Shown: positions 25,772-33,202 of the stretch, one piece after another
How the letters are laid out: every line of letters begins with the position of its first letter
Position numbering within the stretch: the first letter of the stretch is position 1
Assembly (NCBI RefSeq): GCF_004522235.1
Contig: NZ_SDLT01000047.1
Location: 13,584-67,620 of the forward strand
Origin: Amycolatopsis nivea
Lineage (GTDB): Bacteria; Actinomycetota; Actinomycetes; Mycobacteriales; Pseudonocardiaceae
Length of the DNA stretch: 54,037 nucleotides
Direction of reading: 5' to 3'
Made by a program: the position numbers and the translations under genes
The notes under the pieces: generated by a model
Database searches by the model: none
What the model saw: the letters and a program-made list of their open reading frames with translations, nothing else
What the model was told of the DNA's origin: nothing

Positions 25772-26731
25772 GTGAAGATCGCGTTCGTCGGCAAGGGCGG
25801 CAGCGGGAAAACCACGCTCTCGTCGCTGTTCGTCTCTTATGTGGCCGCTGCGGGCAAACCGGTGCTGGCGATCGACGCCGACATCAACCAGCACCTGGCG
25901 GTCGCCCTCGGCGCGACCGAGGAACAGGCGCTCGCGTGGCCGACGCTCGGCGACAACATGCCGCTGATCAAGGAGTACCTGCGCGGCGACAACCCGCGGA
26001 TCCCGTCGGCCGACGCGATGATCAAAACCACCCCGCCCGGCCGCGGCTCGCGACTCGTGCGGCCGTTCGAGGACAACCCGATCTTCGACGCCTGCTTCCG
26101 CCCGCTCGGCGGCGTCCGGCTGGGCGTCACCGGCCAGTTCGACGAGGACGACCTCGGCGTGGCCTGCTACCACTCGAAGGTCGGCGCGGCCGAACTGCTG
26201 CTGAACCACCTGGTCGACGGCACGGACGAGTACGTCGTGATGGACATGACCGCGGGTGCCGACGCGTTCGCCTCGGGTCTGTTCACGCGCTTCGACGTGA
26301 CGTTCCTGGTGTGCGAACCGACCCTGCGCAGCGTTGGTGTTTACCGTCAGTACGCGGATCACGCGCGGGACTTCGGGGTTCACCTGGTCGCGATCGGGAA
26401 CAAGGTCACCGACGGCGACGACGTGGACTTCCTGACCGAGCAGCTGGGTTCGGCGTTGCTGGGCTGGATGACGACGTCCGGCCACGTCCGGGCCGCCGAA
26501 CGCGGCACGACCCGGCCGATCGGCGAACTGGAACCGCGCAACCTGGCGACGCTGGCCGCGATGCAGGACCTCGTGGACACGACACCGCGCGACTGGGCGC
26601 GGTACCAGCGCCAGGGCGTGGAGTTCCACCTGCGGAACGCGCGGGCCTGGGGGAACGGACGCGCGGGAACGGATCTGACGGAGCAGGTGGATCCGGAATT
26701 CGTACTGGATCCGGCCTTGGTGATGGGGTAA
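25772..26731 (+). CDS. CooC/MinD-like P-loop ATPase
   Basis: A 319-aa cytosolic ATPase of the SIMIBI class. It opens with a deviant Walker A (GKGGSGKTT, residues 7-15), carries the Mg-binding DADIN at about 36-40 and the MDMTAG motif near 158-163, and ends in an acidic tail. This layout is that of CooC-like nickel-insertion ATPases and MinD relatives. Its cargo is unknown; no carbon monoxide dehydrogenase or other Ni enzyme is nearby. The GTG start has AGAAGGGG about 8 bases upstream. A candidate Zur/Fur box overlaps the probable promoter, which would fit a metal-homeostasis role. It appears to be transcribed alone. Confidence 0.78.
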   Translation: MKIAFVGKGGSGKTTLSSLFVSYVAAAGKPVLAIDADINQHLAVALGATEEQALAWPTLGDNMPLIKEYLRGDNPRIPSADAMIKTTPPGRGSRLVRPFEDNPIFDACFRPLGGVRLGVTGQFDEDDLGVACYHSKVGAAELLLNHLVDGTDEYVVMDMTAGADAFASGLFTRFDVTFLVCEPTLRSVGVYRQYADHARDFGVHLVAIGNKVTDGDDVDFLTEQLGSALLGWMTTSGHVRAAERGTTRPIGELEPRNLATLAAMQDLVDTTPRDWARYQRQGVEFHLRNARAWGNGRAGTDLTEQVDPEFVLDPALVMG

Positions 26732-26780
26732 CCGCACACCTCGCCGAATCCGCCACCGGGGCCGGAGCCGCGCCGCCATA

Positions 26781-27935
26781 ATGCCGCGCATGGACTGGAA
26801 ACCCTGGCTGTCCCGGTGGAGCGCGGAGTGGATCCAGAGCTCCGAGCCCGCCGATCTCGACCCGCAGGTGCTGCGCGATCGATGGCTCGGCTTCGCCCCG
26901 GCGAGCGAGGAGGCGGTCGCGGCGGCAGAGGCACGATTGGGTCTGCCGCTGCCGCCGTCCTACCGGGATTTCCTGCTGACGACAGACGGCTGGCGCGACG
27001 CCGGATCGTTCGTCTGGCGCATGCGGGACACCGCCACGCTCGGCTGGCTGCGGGACATCGAGCCGTACTGGGAGGGCTGGGAAGAACTCTCCGAGGAGGA
27101 ACCGGCCGAGAGCAACAAGTTCAGCCGGGGACTGCTGATCTCGCTCGAGGCCGACGCCGGGATCCTGTTCCTCGACCCGGGCGACGTCGACGAGTCCGGC
27201 GAGTGGGCGGCGTACAGCTTGTTCTCCTGGATGGCTGAACCGCCCACCCGGTTCGCGTCGTTCACCGCGTTGATGGAGAGCCTGTACGCCGAGTTCCACC
27301 AGATGCGCCGTCCGGAAGGCGAAACTCGCGACTCGTGGGACGCCAAGGTCGAACAGGCCAGGCTCGACGCGCTCGCCGGCGATGCCGACGCTGCCTCGGC
27401 GGTTCTCGCTCAGGCCGAGGAATTCGGCCGCGACCGGGCCACGATCCTGCTCGTCCAGCTAGACCTGCTTCTCGGCCGGGAGTACCAGGCCAGCCAGTCG
27501 TTCAGCAGGCTGCTGCATCAGGCGCCAGAAGGCTTTTTCGCCGATCCGCTGTTCACCGAGGAATTCCTGCCGTGGCTGTTCGCCGAGCACGCTCGGACCG
27601 CGACGAACTACCGCCACTCGGTACTGCAGACGGCGATGATCGGCGAACGCCCGGAGATCCAGCTCGCCATCGGCGAAGGCCAAGCCCGGCTTCGGCGGGA
27701 CGGCCCGAAGTTCGGCGAGCCAGCGTTCGATCAGCTGGTCAGGAAGGCCCTGGACGACCACGCAGGCGATGCGGACGCGTTGTGGCGGGCCGTGCGGGCG
27801 GCGATGGAGCACTGGCGGCCGCGGAACGCCGACCACATCGCCCCGGTCGCGCTGCTCGCCGACCCGGCGCTGGCCTCGACACTCACCCCCGAGCGCGGCC
27901 GCGCCCTGCTGGCCCGACCCCGAGGTGACCGATGA
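26781..27935 (+). CDS. SMI1/KNR4 (SUKH) domain protein
   Basis: A 384-aa protein. Residues 30-175 form a SUKH domain: EEAVAAAEARLGLPLPPSYRDFLLTTDGW is the hallmark entry, followed by the Trp- and acid-rich middle and the SLEADAGILFLDP strand. The remaining 200 residues are helical, Ala/Leu-rich and resemble repeat-like helices; the same two-part form is common in actinobacteria. SUKH proteins are often immunity proteins against secreted polymorphic toxins, but no toxin gene adjoins it here. The ATG at 26781 or the one three codons later may be used. Its stop overlaps the next start by ATGA. Confidence 0.85.
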   Translation: MPRMDWKPWLSRWSAEWIQSSEPADLDPQVLRDRWLGFAPASEEAVAAAEARLGLPLPPSYRDFLLTTDGWRDAGSFVWRMRDTATLGWLRDIEPYWEGWEELSEEEPAESNKFSRGLLISLEADAGILFLDPGDVDESGEWAAYSLFSWMAEPPTRFASFTALMESLYAEFHQMRRPEGETRDSWDAKVEQARLDALAGDADAASAVLAQAEEFGRDRATILLVQLDLLLGREYQASQSFSRLLHQAPEGFFADPLFTEEFLPWLFAEHARTATNYRHSVLQTAMIGERPEIQLAIGEGQARLRRDGPKFGEPAFDQLVRKALDDHAGDADALWRAVRAAMEHWRPRNADHIAPVALLADPALASTLTPERGRALLARPRGDR

Positions 27936-28714
27936 GACCCGTCCCGACCAGGGAAGACGTCGCGATGGAACACATCCTGCGATCCTGCGGCAGCCCGCAC
28001 GACTTCCCCGACTTCGCCCTGGAAGCGACCGAAACCCAGACCGACGCGTCCGGCCGGACCATCTGCGTCAGGCGGGACGCCTGCCGAACCTGCGGGACCG
28101 TGTCGGTAAGCCAATGGCAAGGCCCCTTGCCCGAAGGCCCCGGCCAGATCGCGGTTGTCCGCAGATACGAACGGCCGGAGCCAGGAGACGTCCCCGGCCT
28201 CGCCGAGCGCACCCGGCAGGTGACCGACGCCCAGTTCATTGAATTCCTTGCCTCGAACGGCTTCCCCGAGGACTTCGCCCCGTACCGGCCCGCGACCACG
28301 CGCCTCGATTTTCACCTGCGCGTCCGGGCAGGGCAGTTCATGCTGCTAGACCGAGGCCGTTCGCTCGGCGACATCCTGCCGGTACCGCCGTCCGCCGAAT
28401 CCGCGAACCTGATCGACGCGGTCCCCGGCGCGGCGCTCTTCTGGCCCCCGATCCACGACGGCGAGCTCCCGTTGACCGTGCTGCTCTGCCCCGCGGATCC
28501 AGGCCCCGACCAGTCCTATGCCCGGATCGCGGAGCTGAGCTGCCGCTTTCATTCCGGCCACGTCGTCCTGCGCGAACTGGCCGGACAGGAACGGGAGTTG
28601 CCACCGCTGCCCGCCGGACACGGCGATTACCGGATCCGCTTCCACACCACGGATTCCGGCTGCCTGCTGCAGTTGTGGGGGCAGCCGCGTACTAAACCGC
28701 TTTACCCTGCCTGA
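27932..28714 (+). CDS. Protein of unknown function coupled to the SUKH gene
   Basis: A 260-aa protein I do not recognise. The first 70 residues hold a cysteine cluster (one Cys at RSCGSP, then CVRRDACRTCG) that could bind zinc. A helical patch (VTDAQFIEFLASNGFPEDF) lies around residue 97, and the C-terminal half is mostly beta-like with no membrane segment or signal. It starts within the stop of the SUKH gene (ATGA overlap), so the two proteins are made together. An ATG 33 bases downstream is an alternative start. Its 3' end has been copied into the duplicated junction that follows. Confidence 0.6.
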   Translation: MRPVPTREDVAMEHILRSCGSPHDFPDFALEATETQTDASGRTICVRRDACRTCGTVSVSQWQGPLPEGPGQIAVVRRYERPEPGDVPGLAERTRQVTDAQFIEFLASNGFPEDFAPYRPATTRLDFHLRVRAGQFMLLDRGRSLGDILPVPPSAESANLIDAVPGAALFWPPIHDGELPLTVLLCPADPGPDQSYARIAELSCRFHSGHVVLRELAGQERELPPLPAGHGDYRIRFHTTDSGCLLQLWGQPRTKPLYPA

Positions 28715-28950
28715 CCGCCCAGTCAGTCGCCGTACCGGGCACGGTCGGCGGCGTCGGCTTGCCGCGCGCGTCATCCGCTTCCACACCGCGGACCCCGACT
28801 GACCAGCCCAGTCAGTCACCGTCCCAGGCACGGTCCGCGACGTCAGCTTGCCGGGTGCGTTAGCCGCTTCCACATCGCGGACTCCGGCTGACCGACCAGT
28901 CAGTCGCCGTCCCAAGAACGGTCCGCCGCGTCGGCTTGCCGGGTGCGTTC
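28633..28950. repeat. Tandem duplication of a convergent gene junction, ~90 bp period
   Basis: Two consecutive 90-base units (28771-28860 and 28861-28950) each join a piece of the 3' end of the plus-strand gene (ATCCGCTTCCACACCGCGGA then CTGACC) to a copy of the 3' end of the minus-strand SPOR-like gene (AGTCAGTCGCCGTCCC, ACGGTC, GTCGGCTTGCCGGGTGCG). A related first copy spans 28633-28770 but carries about 47 extra bases. The last unit is the living 3' end of the small gene; the others would still encode its C-terminal tail on the minus strand. Confidence 0.85.
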
Positions 28951-29097
28951 GCGGGCGATGTCGAGCGCGCGGCGGGCCGTGGCCTCGTCCGGGTACGGGC
29001 CGAGGAGGTCGACTCCGCGGCTGCGTTCCAGGTGCTCGACTTCGTGGGTGCGGGTGTTGTAGTACCAGCCCTGGTCCGGGTTCGGGTCGTCAGACAT
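28900..29097 (-). CDS. Small SPOR-domain-like protein
   Basis: A 65-aa protein of a family found widely in actinobacteria, with Trp-Tyr-Asn near the start (GWYYNTRTHEVEH) and a helix GPYPDEATARRALDIARERT. Larger homologues are described as SPOR-like. There is no signal peptide or membrane segment. It starts 24 bases after the stop of the proline-rich gene on the same strand and is probably the last member of the secretion-like operon. Two extra copies of its C-terminal coding sequence lie directly downstream. The start ATG has only a weak ribosome site. Confidence 0.7.
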   Translation of the reverse strand: MSDDPNPDQGWYYNTRTHEVEHLERSRGVDLLGPYPDEATARRALDIARERTRQADAADRSWDGD

Positions 29098-29121
29098 GGG
29101 TTCAGCCTGACACCTGCCCGC

Positions 29122-31485
29122 TCACTTGCGCCAGCGGAACGGAACCTCCGTGGGCTGCCCGGTGGGCCCGAAGTCGGCGGGACCGTCGTCCTCGTGGTCG
29201 GGATGCTCGTCGAACCACCCGCGAGGATCCCCGACCGGAATGCCGCGGGGCGGGGTCGCCGCGTCGTCCGCCGGGGAGGAAGCACCGTAATCCGGAACCG
29301 GCGGTACGGCCGATTCCTTGCCCGGAAACACCGGCAGCTCATCCCGATACGGCCGCACCGGCGGCGGCGTGGAGGTGCCGGTCTCCTGCCCAGGGAAGAC
29401 AGGCAAGGGCCGCCCGTCCGGCCCGGTCTCAACCGCCCGACGGCGACCGCTGGGCTGCGGAAGCTGGAACGGAGCACCCGAGGCGGGAGGTGCTTGCGGC
29501 GGCTGGGCAGGCGGATTCGCAGGTGGTTGCGGTGCGGAAGGGGCGGGCGGATTTGCCGACTCCGCGGGTGCGGGAGGAGCAGCCGGGGGCTGTTGCGGTG
29601 CAGCAGGCGCGGGCGGGGTCGCTGACTCCGCGCTGGGCACGGGAGGAGCAGGCTGGTGCTGCACCGGTGGCGGTGCAGCAGACGCGGGCGAGTTCGCCGA
29701 CTCAGCGCCGGGCGCGGCAGGAGCCGTCGGCGGTTGCTGCGGCACCGGTTGCGCCGCAGCAGGAGCGGGCGAGCTTGCCGATTCGGAGCCGGGTGTGGCA
29801 GGAGCCGTCGGCTGCTGCGGTGCAGTAGGCGCGGGCGGGGTCGCCGACTCAGCGCTCGGTGGCGCAGGAGCCGGAGCGCTCGCAGGCGGAGTCGGTTGCG
29901 AGGCACCAGGCGCGGGCGGAGTCGCTGCCTCCGCGCTGGGCGAGACAGGAGCTGTCGACGGCTGCTGCGGCACCGATTGCGGCGCAGCCGGAGCGGGCGC
30001 GTTCGCCGACTCGGAGCCGGGTGCGGCAGGAGCCGTCAGCGGCTGCTGCGGTGCAGTAGACGCGGGCGGGGTCGCCGACTCAGCGCTGGGTGAAGCAGGT
30101 GCCGGAGCGCTCGCGGGCGGAACCGGTTGCGACGCACCAGGCGCAGGCGGATTCGCCGACTCCGCACTAGGCGCGGGAGGAGCAGGCTGCTGCATCGCGG
30201 GCGGAACCGGTTGCGCAGCACTAGCCGCGGGCGGGTTCACCGACTCCGTGTTAGGTGTGGCCGTAGGCGGCTGCTGCGGAGACAGTTGTGACCCACCGGA
30301 CGCGGGCGGAGTGACCGGCTGTTGCGCAGCTGGCTGGGCCGGGGGTTGCGGCGCAGGCATCGGCGGGGTCGCAGGTGCGGGTGGCGAACTCGGGCCGTAC
30401 TGCTGCGCCCCGGGCTGCGGAATCTGACTTTGCTGTACCGCCGGGTTCTGTCCATGCCGCCCGGGAGCGGCCTCATGCCGACCGTGTGGCGGAACCACCG
30501 GATTCCCCTGTTGCGGCAACGGTTCTGCCGGGCGAGCAGGCTGACGCGGCTCGTGCACGTACGGCTTCGGCTGCCACGCCTGCCTCGCCTGCAACTGCGG
30601 ATTGACCGCAGGTTGCGCGGGTGGCGGCACCGAGGACGGAACGCTGGTGTCGGGCGGCGGCACCGGCGGAGCGGCAGGCGGAGCAGCAGGCGAAGCGGCA
30701 GCCTCGACAGCCGGGCTGGGCTGAGGTGTCTCGTCCGCAGCAATCGCCTCCGGACCAGCAGCGTCCGAGGCCTGCTCAGCGAGCGAAACCGCCTGTTCCG
30801 CCGCGGAAGGAGCCGGAGCCGAACCCCCATGAGCGTCTGAAGGGCGTACAGCCGCCACCGGAGCGGACTTCGTCGGCAGTTCATCCCCCACCGGCCCCTG
30901 AGGCGCCGAAGATCGCCAAACCGGCGCCGGCCCGATGTTCATCGGCACCGCCGCGGCCAGCGGGCCTACCGGGGGCGCCTCGCCTGAAGGCGCCGGGCCA
31001 GCGGCAGCCGGGCGCGGGATCGGGTCCAGGCAGGACACCAGCACAGTCGTCCGGTCGGGGTCCTGGACCTTCCGGCCGCTCCGTTCCCGGTAGACCATCT
31101 CGCCCTCGGCGTCCATCTCCACCAGGTAGCCCGCCTCCGCGAGCTGCTCCTCGTCGAGATCCACCAGGCGCTCGTAGCGGGACGGGACCACCCGGTACAC
31201 CGGCCACGACAACCGTGCGTGTTCGGCGTGGAACTGGGCCAGCAAAGCCGCCATCTGCTGTTGCCACGGGAGCGACATGCCCTCGGCCAGGGAACGCGGC
31301 AGGACGACGTACCCGCCGTCGACGCCGGGCATTCCCTGGTTCAGCAGGTCCGCCAACGGGGTGCTGGACGCGGGGTGCGCGGACTGGCGCGGCGGCTGCG
31401 GTGCGCCGAACAGCGCCGCCGGGTCCTGGGGCTCGCTTTGGCCGGTCTTGCCTCGCTTGCCGAATTTCCGTGCCACGTGTGCCAT
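29122..31485 (-). CDS. Large Pro/Ala-rich protein of the type IV secretion-like operon
   Basis: About 787 aa. A folded N-terminal domain covers roughly residues 40-190 (GYVVLPRSLAEGMSLPWQQQ, then WPVYRVVPSRYERLVDLDEEQLAEAGYLV, shown here as two shorter pieces), followed by about 470 residues of low-complexity Pro, Ala, Ser and Gln. In the middle some ten units of 25-28 residues recur around an SAESATPPAP core. The C-terminus has LPVFPGxE twice and ends in an acidic, then basic tail. There is no signal peptide or membrane helix. The ATG at 31485 has AGAGG with no spacer, so the GTG at 31476 or an upstream GTG at 31593 may be the true start. Possible roles are a scaffold, wall-spanning linker or secreted substrate; none is shown. 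Confidence 0.65.
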   Translation of the reverse strand: MAHVARKFGKRGKTGQSEPQDPAALFGAPQPPRQSAHPASSTPLADLLNQGMPGVDGGYVVLPRSLAEGMSLPWQQQMAALLAQFHAEHARLSWPVYRVVPSRYERLVDLDEEQLAEAGYLVEMDAEGEMVYRERSGRKVQDPDRTTVLVSCLDPIPRPAAAGPAPSGEAPPVGPLAAAVPMNIGPAPVWRSSAPQGPVGDELPTKSAPVAAVRPSDAHGGSAPAPSAAEQAVSLAEQASDAAGPEAIAADETPQPSPAVEAAASPAAPPAAPPVPPPDTSVPSSVPPPAQPAVNPQLQARQAWQPKPYVHEPRQPARPAEPLPQQGNPVVPPHGRHEAAPGRHGQNPAVQQSQIPQPGAQQYGPSSPPAPATPPMPAPQPPAQPAAQQPVTPPASGGSQLSPQQPPTATPNTESVNPPAASAAQPVPPAMQQPAPPAPSAESANPPAPGASQPVPPASAPAPASPSAESATPPASTAPQQPLTAPAAPGSESANAPAPAAPQSVPQQPSTAPVSPSAEAATPPAPGASQPTPPASAPAPAPPSAESATPPAPTAPQQPTAPATPGSESASSPAPAAAQPVPQQPPTAPAAPGAESANSPASAAPPPVQHQPAPPVPSAESATPPAPAAPQQPPAAPPAPAESANPPAPSAPQPPANPPAQPPQAPPASGAPFQLPQPSGRRRAVETGPDGRPLPVFPGQETGTSTPPPVRPYRDELPVFPGKESAVPPVPDYGASSPADDAATPPRGIPVGDPRGWFDEHPDHEDDGPADFGPTGQPTEVPFRWRK
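29640..30250. repeat. Coding tandem repeat with a 231-bp higher-order period
   Basis: Within the Pro/Ala-rich gene, the CCGGAGCGCT word at 29871 recurs at 30102, exactly 231 bases (77 codons) away, with conserved flanks on both sides. Each 77-residue block holds three of the shorter SxESAxxPAP units. The period being a multiple of three keeps the frame intact. Confidence 0.75.
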
Positions 31486-31598
31486 CCTCTGCCAGCGCGC
31501 GGCCACGTGCTCGTGGACAGGCCGCGACTTCGGGGTGAATCCGGACCCGCGGTACTGGGCAACCCGCGGGTCAAGAGCCGGTGCCTCCCGCACCCATG

Positions 31599-32597
31599 CT
31601 AGACGCCGGGGCGCACCGCCTGCGGCACGACTTCGTGCTCGTCGAACGAGAACGGGCGCACGTGCACCGGCACGCCGGTCTGCTGGGCCTCGACGATCTT
31701 GCCGTCTCCCAGGTACATCGCGACGTGGTGGATGGTCGTCGGGTCGGCCGGGTCGGTGGCGAGGAAAATCAGGTCGCCGGGCTGCGCGTCGCGCACCGGC
31801 AGCATCGCGCCCGCCTTGTACTGGTCCTTCGACACGCGCGGCAGGATCACGCCCGCCGACTCGTAGGCGCGCAGCATCAGGCCGGAACAGTCATAGGAAT
31901 CCGGGCCGGTCGCGCCCCAGATGTAAGGCTTGCCCTGCTCGCCGAGCGCGAACTTGATCGCCTGCGCCGCGGCCTGGCTCGGCGGCAGCGCGGCTCCCAT
32001 GCCCTGCCCGCAGCCCACCACGTCGGCGATCTGGCCCATGTTCTGCACCAGCGCGGCCGCCATGGCCTCCCAGCGGTGGTACCGGTCCGGGAAGCCGGAC
32101 CGCTCGACCCGTTGCGCGGCGTCGCCGGGGCGCAGGTTTTCCCAGTCCGGGACGCCGAGCAGGACGTCGAAGAATTTGTTGATCGCGTAATTCGGGTCGG
32201 TGACCTGGGCCGCGCTGCCCCAGTTCATCGACGGGCGCATCTGGAAGATGCCGAGCGAATCGCGGTCGCCGTAGTTCACGTTGTGCAGCCGCGATTCGGT
32301 CATCCCGGCCTGGATCGCGACCTGCCACGCCCGCGGCGCGAGGCTGCGCTGCTTGCCGATCGAGATGATCAGCGAAACCGTGTTGCGCGACTCCTGGTCG
32401 AGTTCCGCGGCGTCCGCCCCGCCCTGCTCCGGCTGGCCGGGCTGGGTGGGGCCGATCGCGGCGTCGCACGAGGTCAGCGCGACCCCGCCGGCCGCCGCCT
32501 GCTGCTGGTCGGTCACCGCCTTCTGCACGACGTTGGTGGTGAGCACCGTGGCGAAAACGGCGGCGATCACCACCGAGACGAGAATGGCCAGCTTCAC
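31599..32597 (-). CDS. Two-domain cell-wall hydrolase: lysozyme-like plus NlpC/P60
   Basis: A 332-aa protein with an N-terminal membrane anchor or signal (residues 3-24). The first enzymatic domain (about 65-190) is lysozyme or lytic-transglycosylase-like, with the probable catalytic Glu in AGMTESRLHN and GIFQMRPSM downstream. The second (about 205-332) is an NlpC/P60 peptidase with the Cys in YDCSGLM and the His in IHHVAMYLG. This pairing is the VirB1-like wall-opening enzyme of Gram-positive conjugation and secretion systems. The GTG start lies 2 bases past the stop of the VirB8-like gene, so they are translationally linked. Confidence 0.88.
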   Translation of the reverse strand: MKLAILVSVVIAAVFATVLTTNVVQKAVTDQQQAAAGGVALTSCDAAIGPTQPGQPEQGGADAAELDQESRNTVSLIISIGKQRSLAPRAWQVAIQAGMTESRLHNVNYGDRDSLGIFQMRPSMNWGSAAQVTDPNYAINKFFDVLLGVPDWENLRPGDAAQRVERSGFPDRYHRWEAMAAALVQNMGQIADVVGCGQGMGAALPPSQAAAQAIKFALGEQGKPYIWGATGPDSYDCSGLMLRAYESAGVILPRVSKDQYKAGAMLPVRDAQPGDLIFLATDPADPTTIHHVAMYLGDGKIVEAQQTGVPVHVRPFSFDEHEVVPQAVRPGV

Positions 32598-32599
32598 GG

Positions 32600-33199
32600 T
32601 CAGCTCGCCTGGTCATAGTCCGACACTCGCCATCCCGCCGCGGTTTTGACCACGGTGATGCTGAGTTTCGGACCGTCGGTGGGGACCACGACCTTGACCG
32701 AACTGGAGTAGGACTGCGCGACCGTCGGATCGCCGGTGACCTTGGTCGCCGGGATGTTCGCGGGGTCCACAGTGGACATAATCGGGAGGTACTCGTCGGT
32801 GGTGAGCGCGCGCATCCCGTTGAGCCAGTCGGCGTTCGAGATGCCCGCCGGATGGTGCACCCACGCCGTCGCCCACTGCTTAGCGATGCTCAGCGCCTGC
32901 GGGTTCGGCGCCGCCGACGACGGGGTGACCAGCGGCTGCGACAGCCGGGTCGGCAGGGTTTCCGTGCTCGGCACCGGGGCCGCGACGCCGGTGTGCGGCC
33001 CGGCCGACGAGTTCGGCGGAGCCGCTCCCGGATGCGCGGACGCCGGTTTGCCCAGGAGCTTGGGCAGGCCGACGCCCAGCGCGGTGATCAGCACGGCGAG
33101 GAACACCAGCGTGCCCACGAGATGCCGGGGCGAGCGGAGCGGGAACCCCCACAGGCGGCGGTAGACCGCGGTCCGGCCGCGGTTGGTGCGGATCGGCAT
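32600..33199 (-). CDS. VirB8/TcpC-like membrane protein
   Basis: A 199-aa protein with a short basic cytoplasmic start, one membrane helix (residues 27-48), a Pro/Ser/Ala-rich linker (50-95) and an extracytoplasmic domain of about 100 residues resembling the NTF2-like fold (AKQWATAWVHHPAG, a central helix pair, then strands SSVKVVVPTDGPKLSITVVKT, given here in parts). This is the plan of VirB8 and TcpC assembly factors, with a single NTF2-like domain. The identification rests on architecture and gene context rather than a motif. Its ATG is 3 bases from the stop of the VirB6-like gene. Confidence 0.7.
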   Translation of the reverse strand: MPIRTNRGRTAVYRRLWGFPLRSPRHLVGTLVFLAVLITALGVGLPKLLGKPASAHPGAAPPNSSAGPHTGVAAPVPSTETLPTRLSQPLVTPSSAAPNPQALSIAKQWATAWVHHPAGISNADWLNGMRALTTDEYLPIMSTVDPANIPATKVTGDPTVAQSYSSSVKVVVPTDGPKLSITVVKTAAGWRVSDYDQAS

Positions 33200-33202
33200 C
33201 GG

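Noticed and set aside
29318..30427. 369-codon Gly/Ala-rich frame resembling a PE_PGRS-like protein
   Set aside because: It is the exact antisense of the Pro/Ala-rich gene; Pro codons read backwards give Gly, so it is a mirror artefact.
30374..30605. Short plus-strand frames inside the Pro/Ala-rich gene
   Set aside because: Antisense shadows without start signals.
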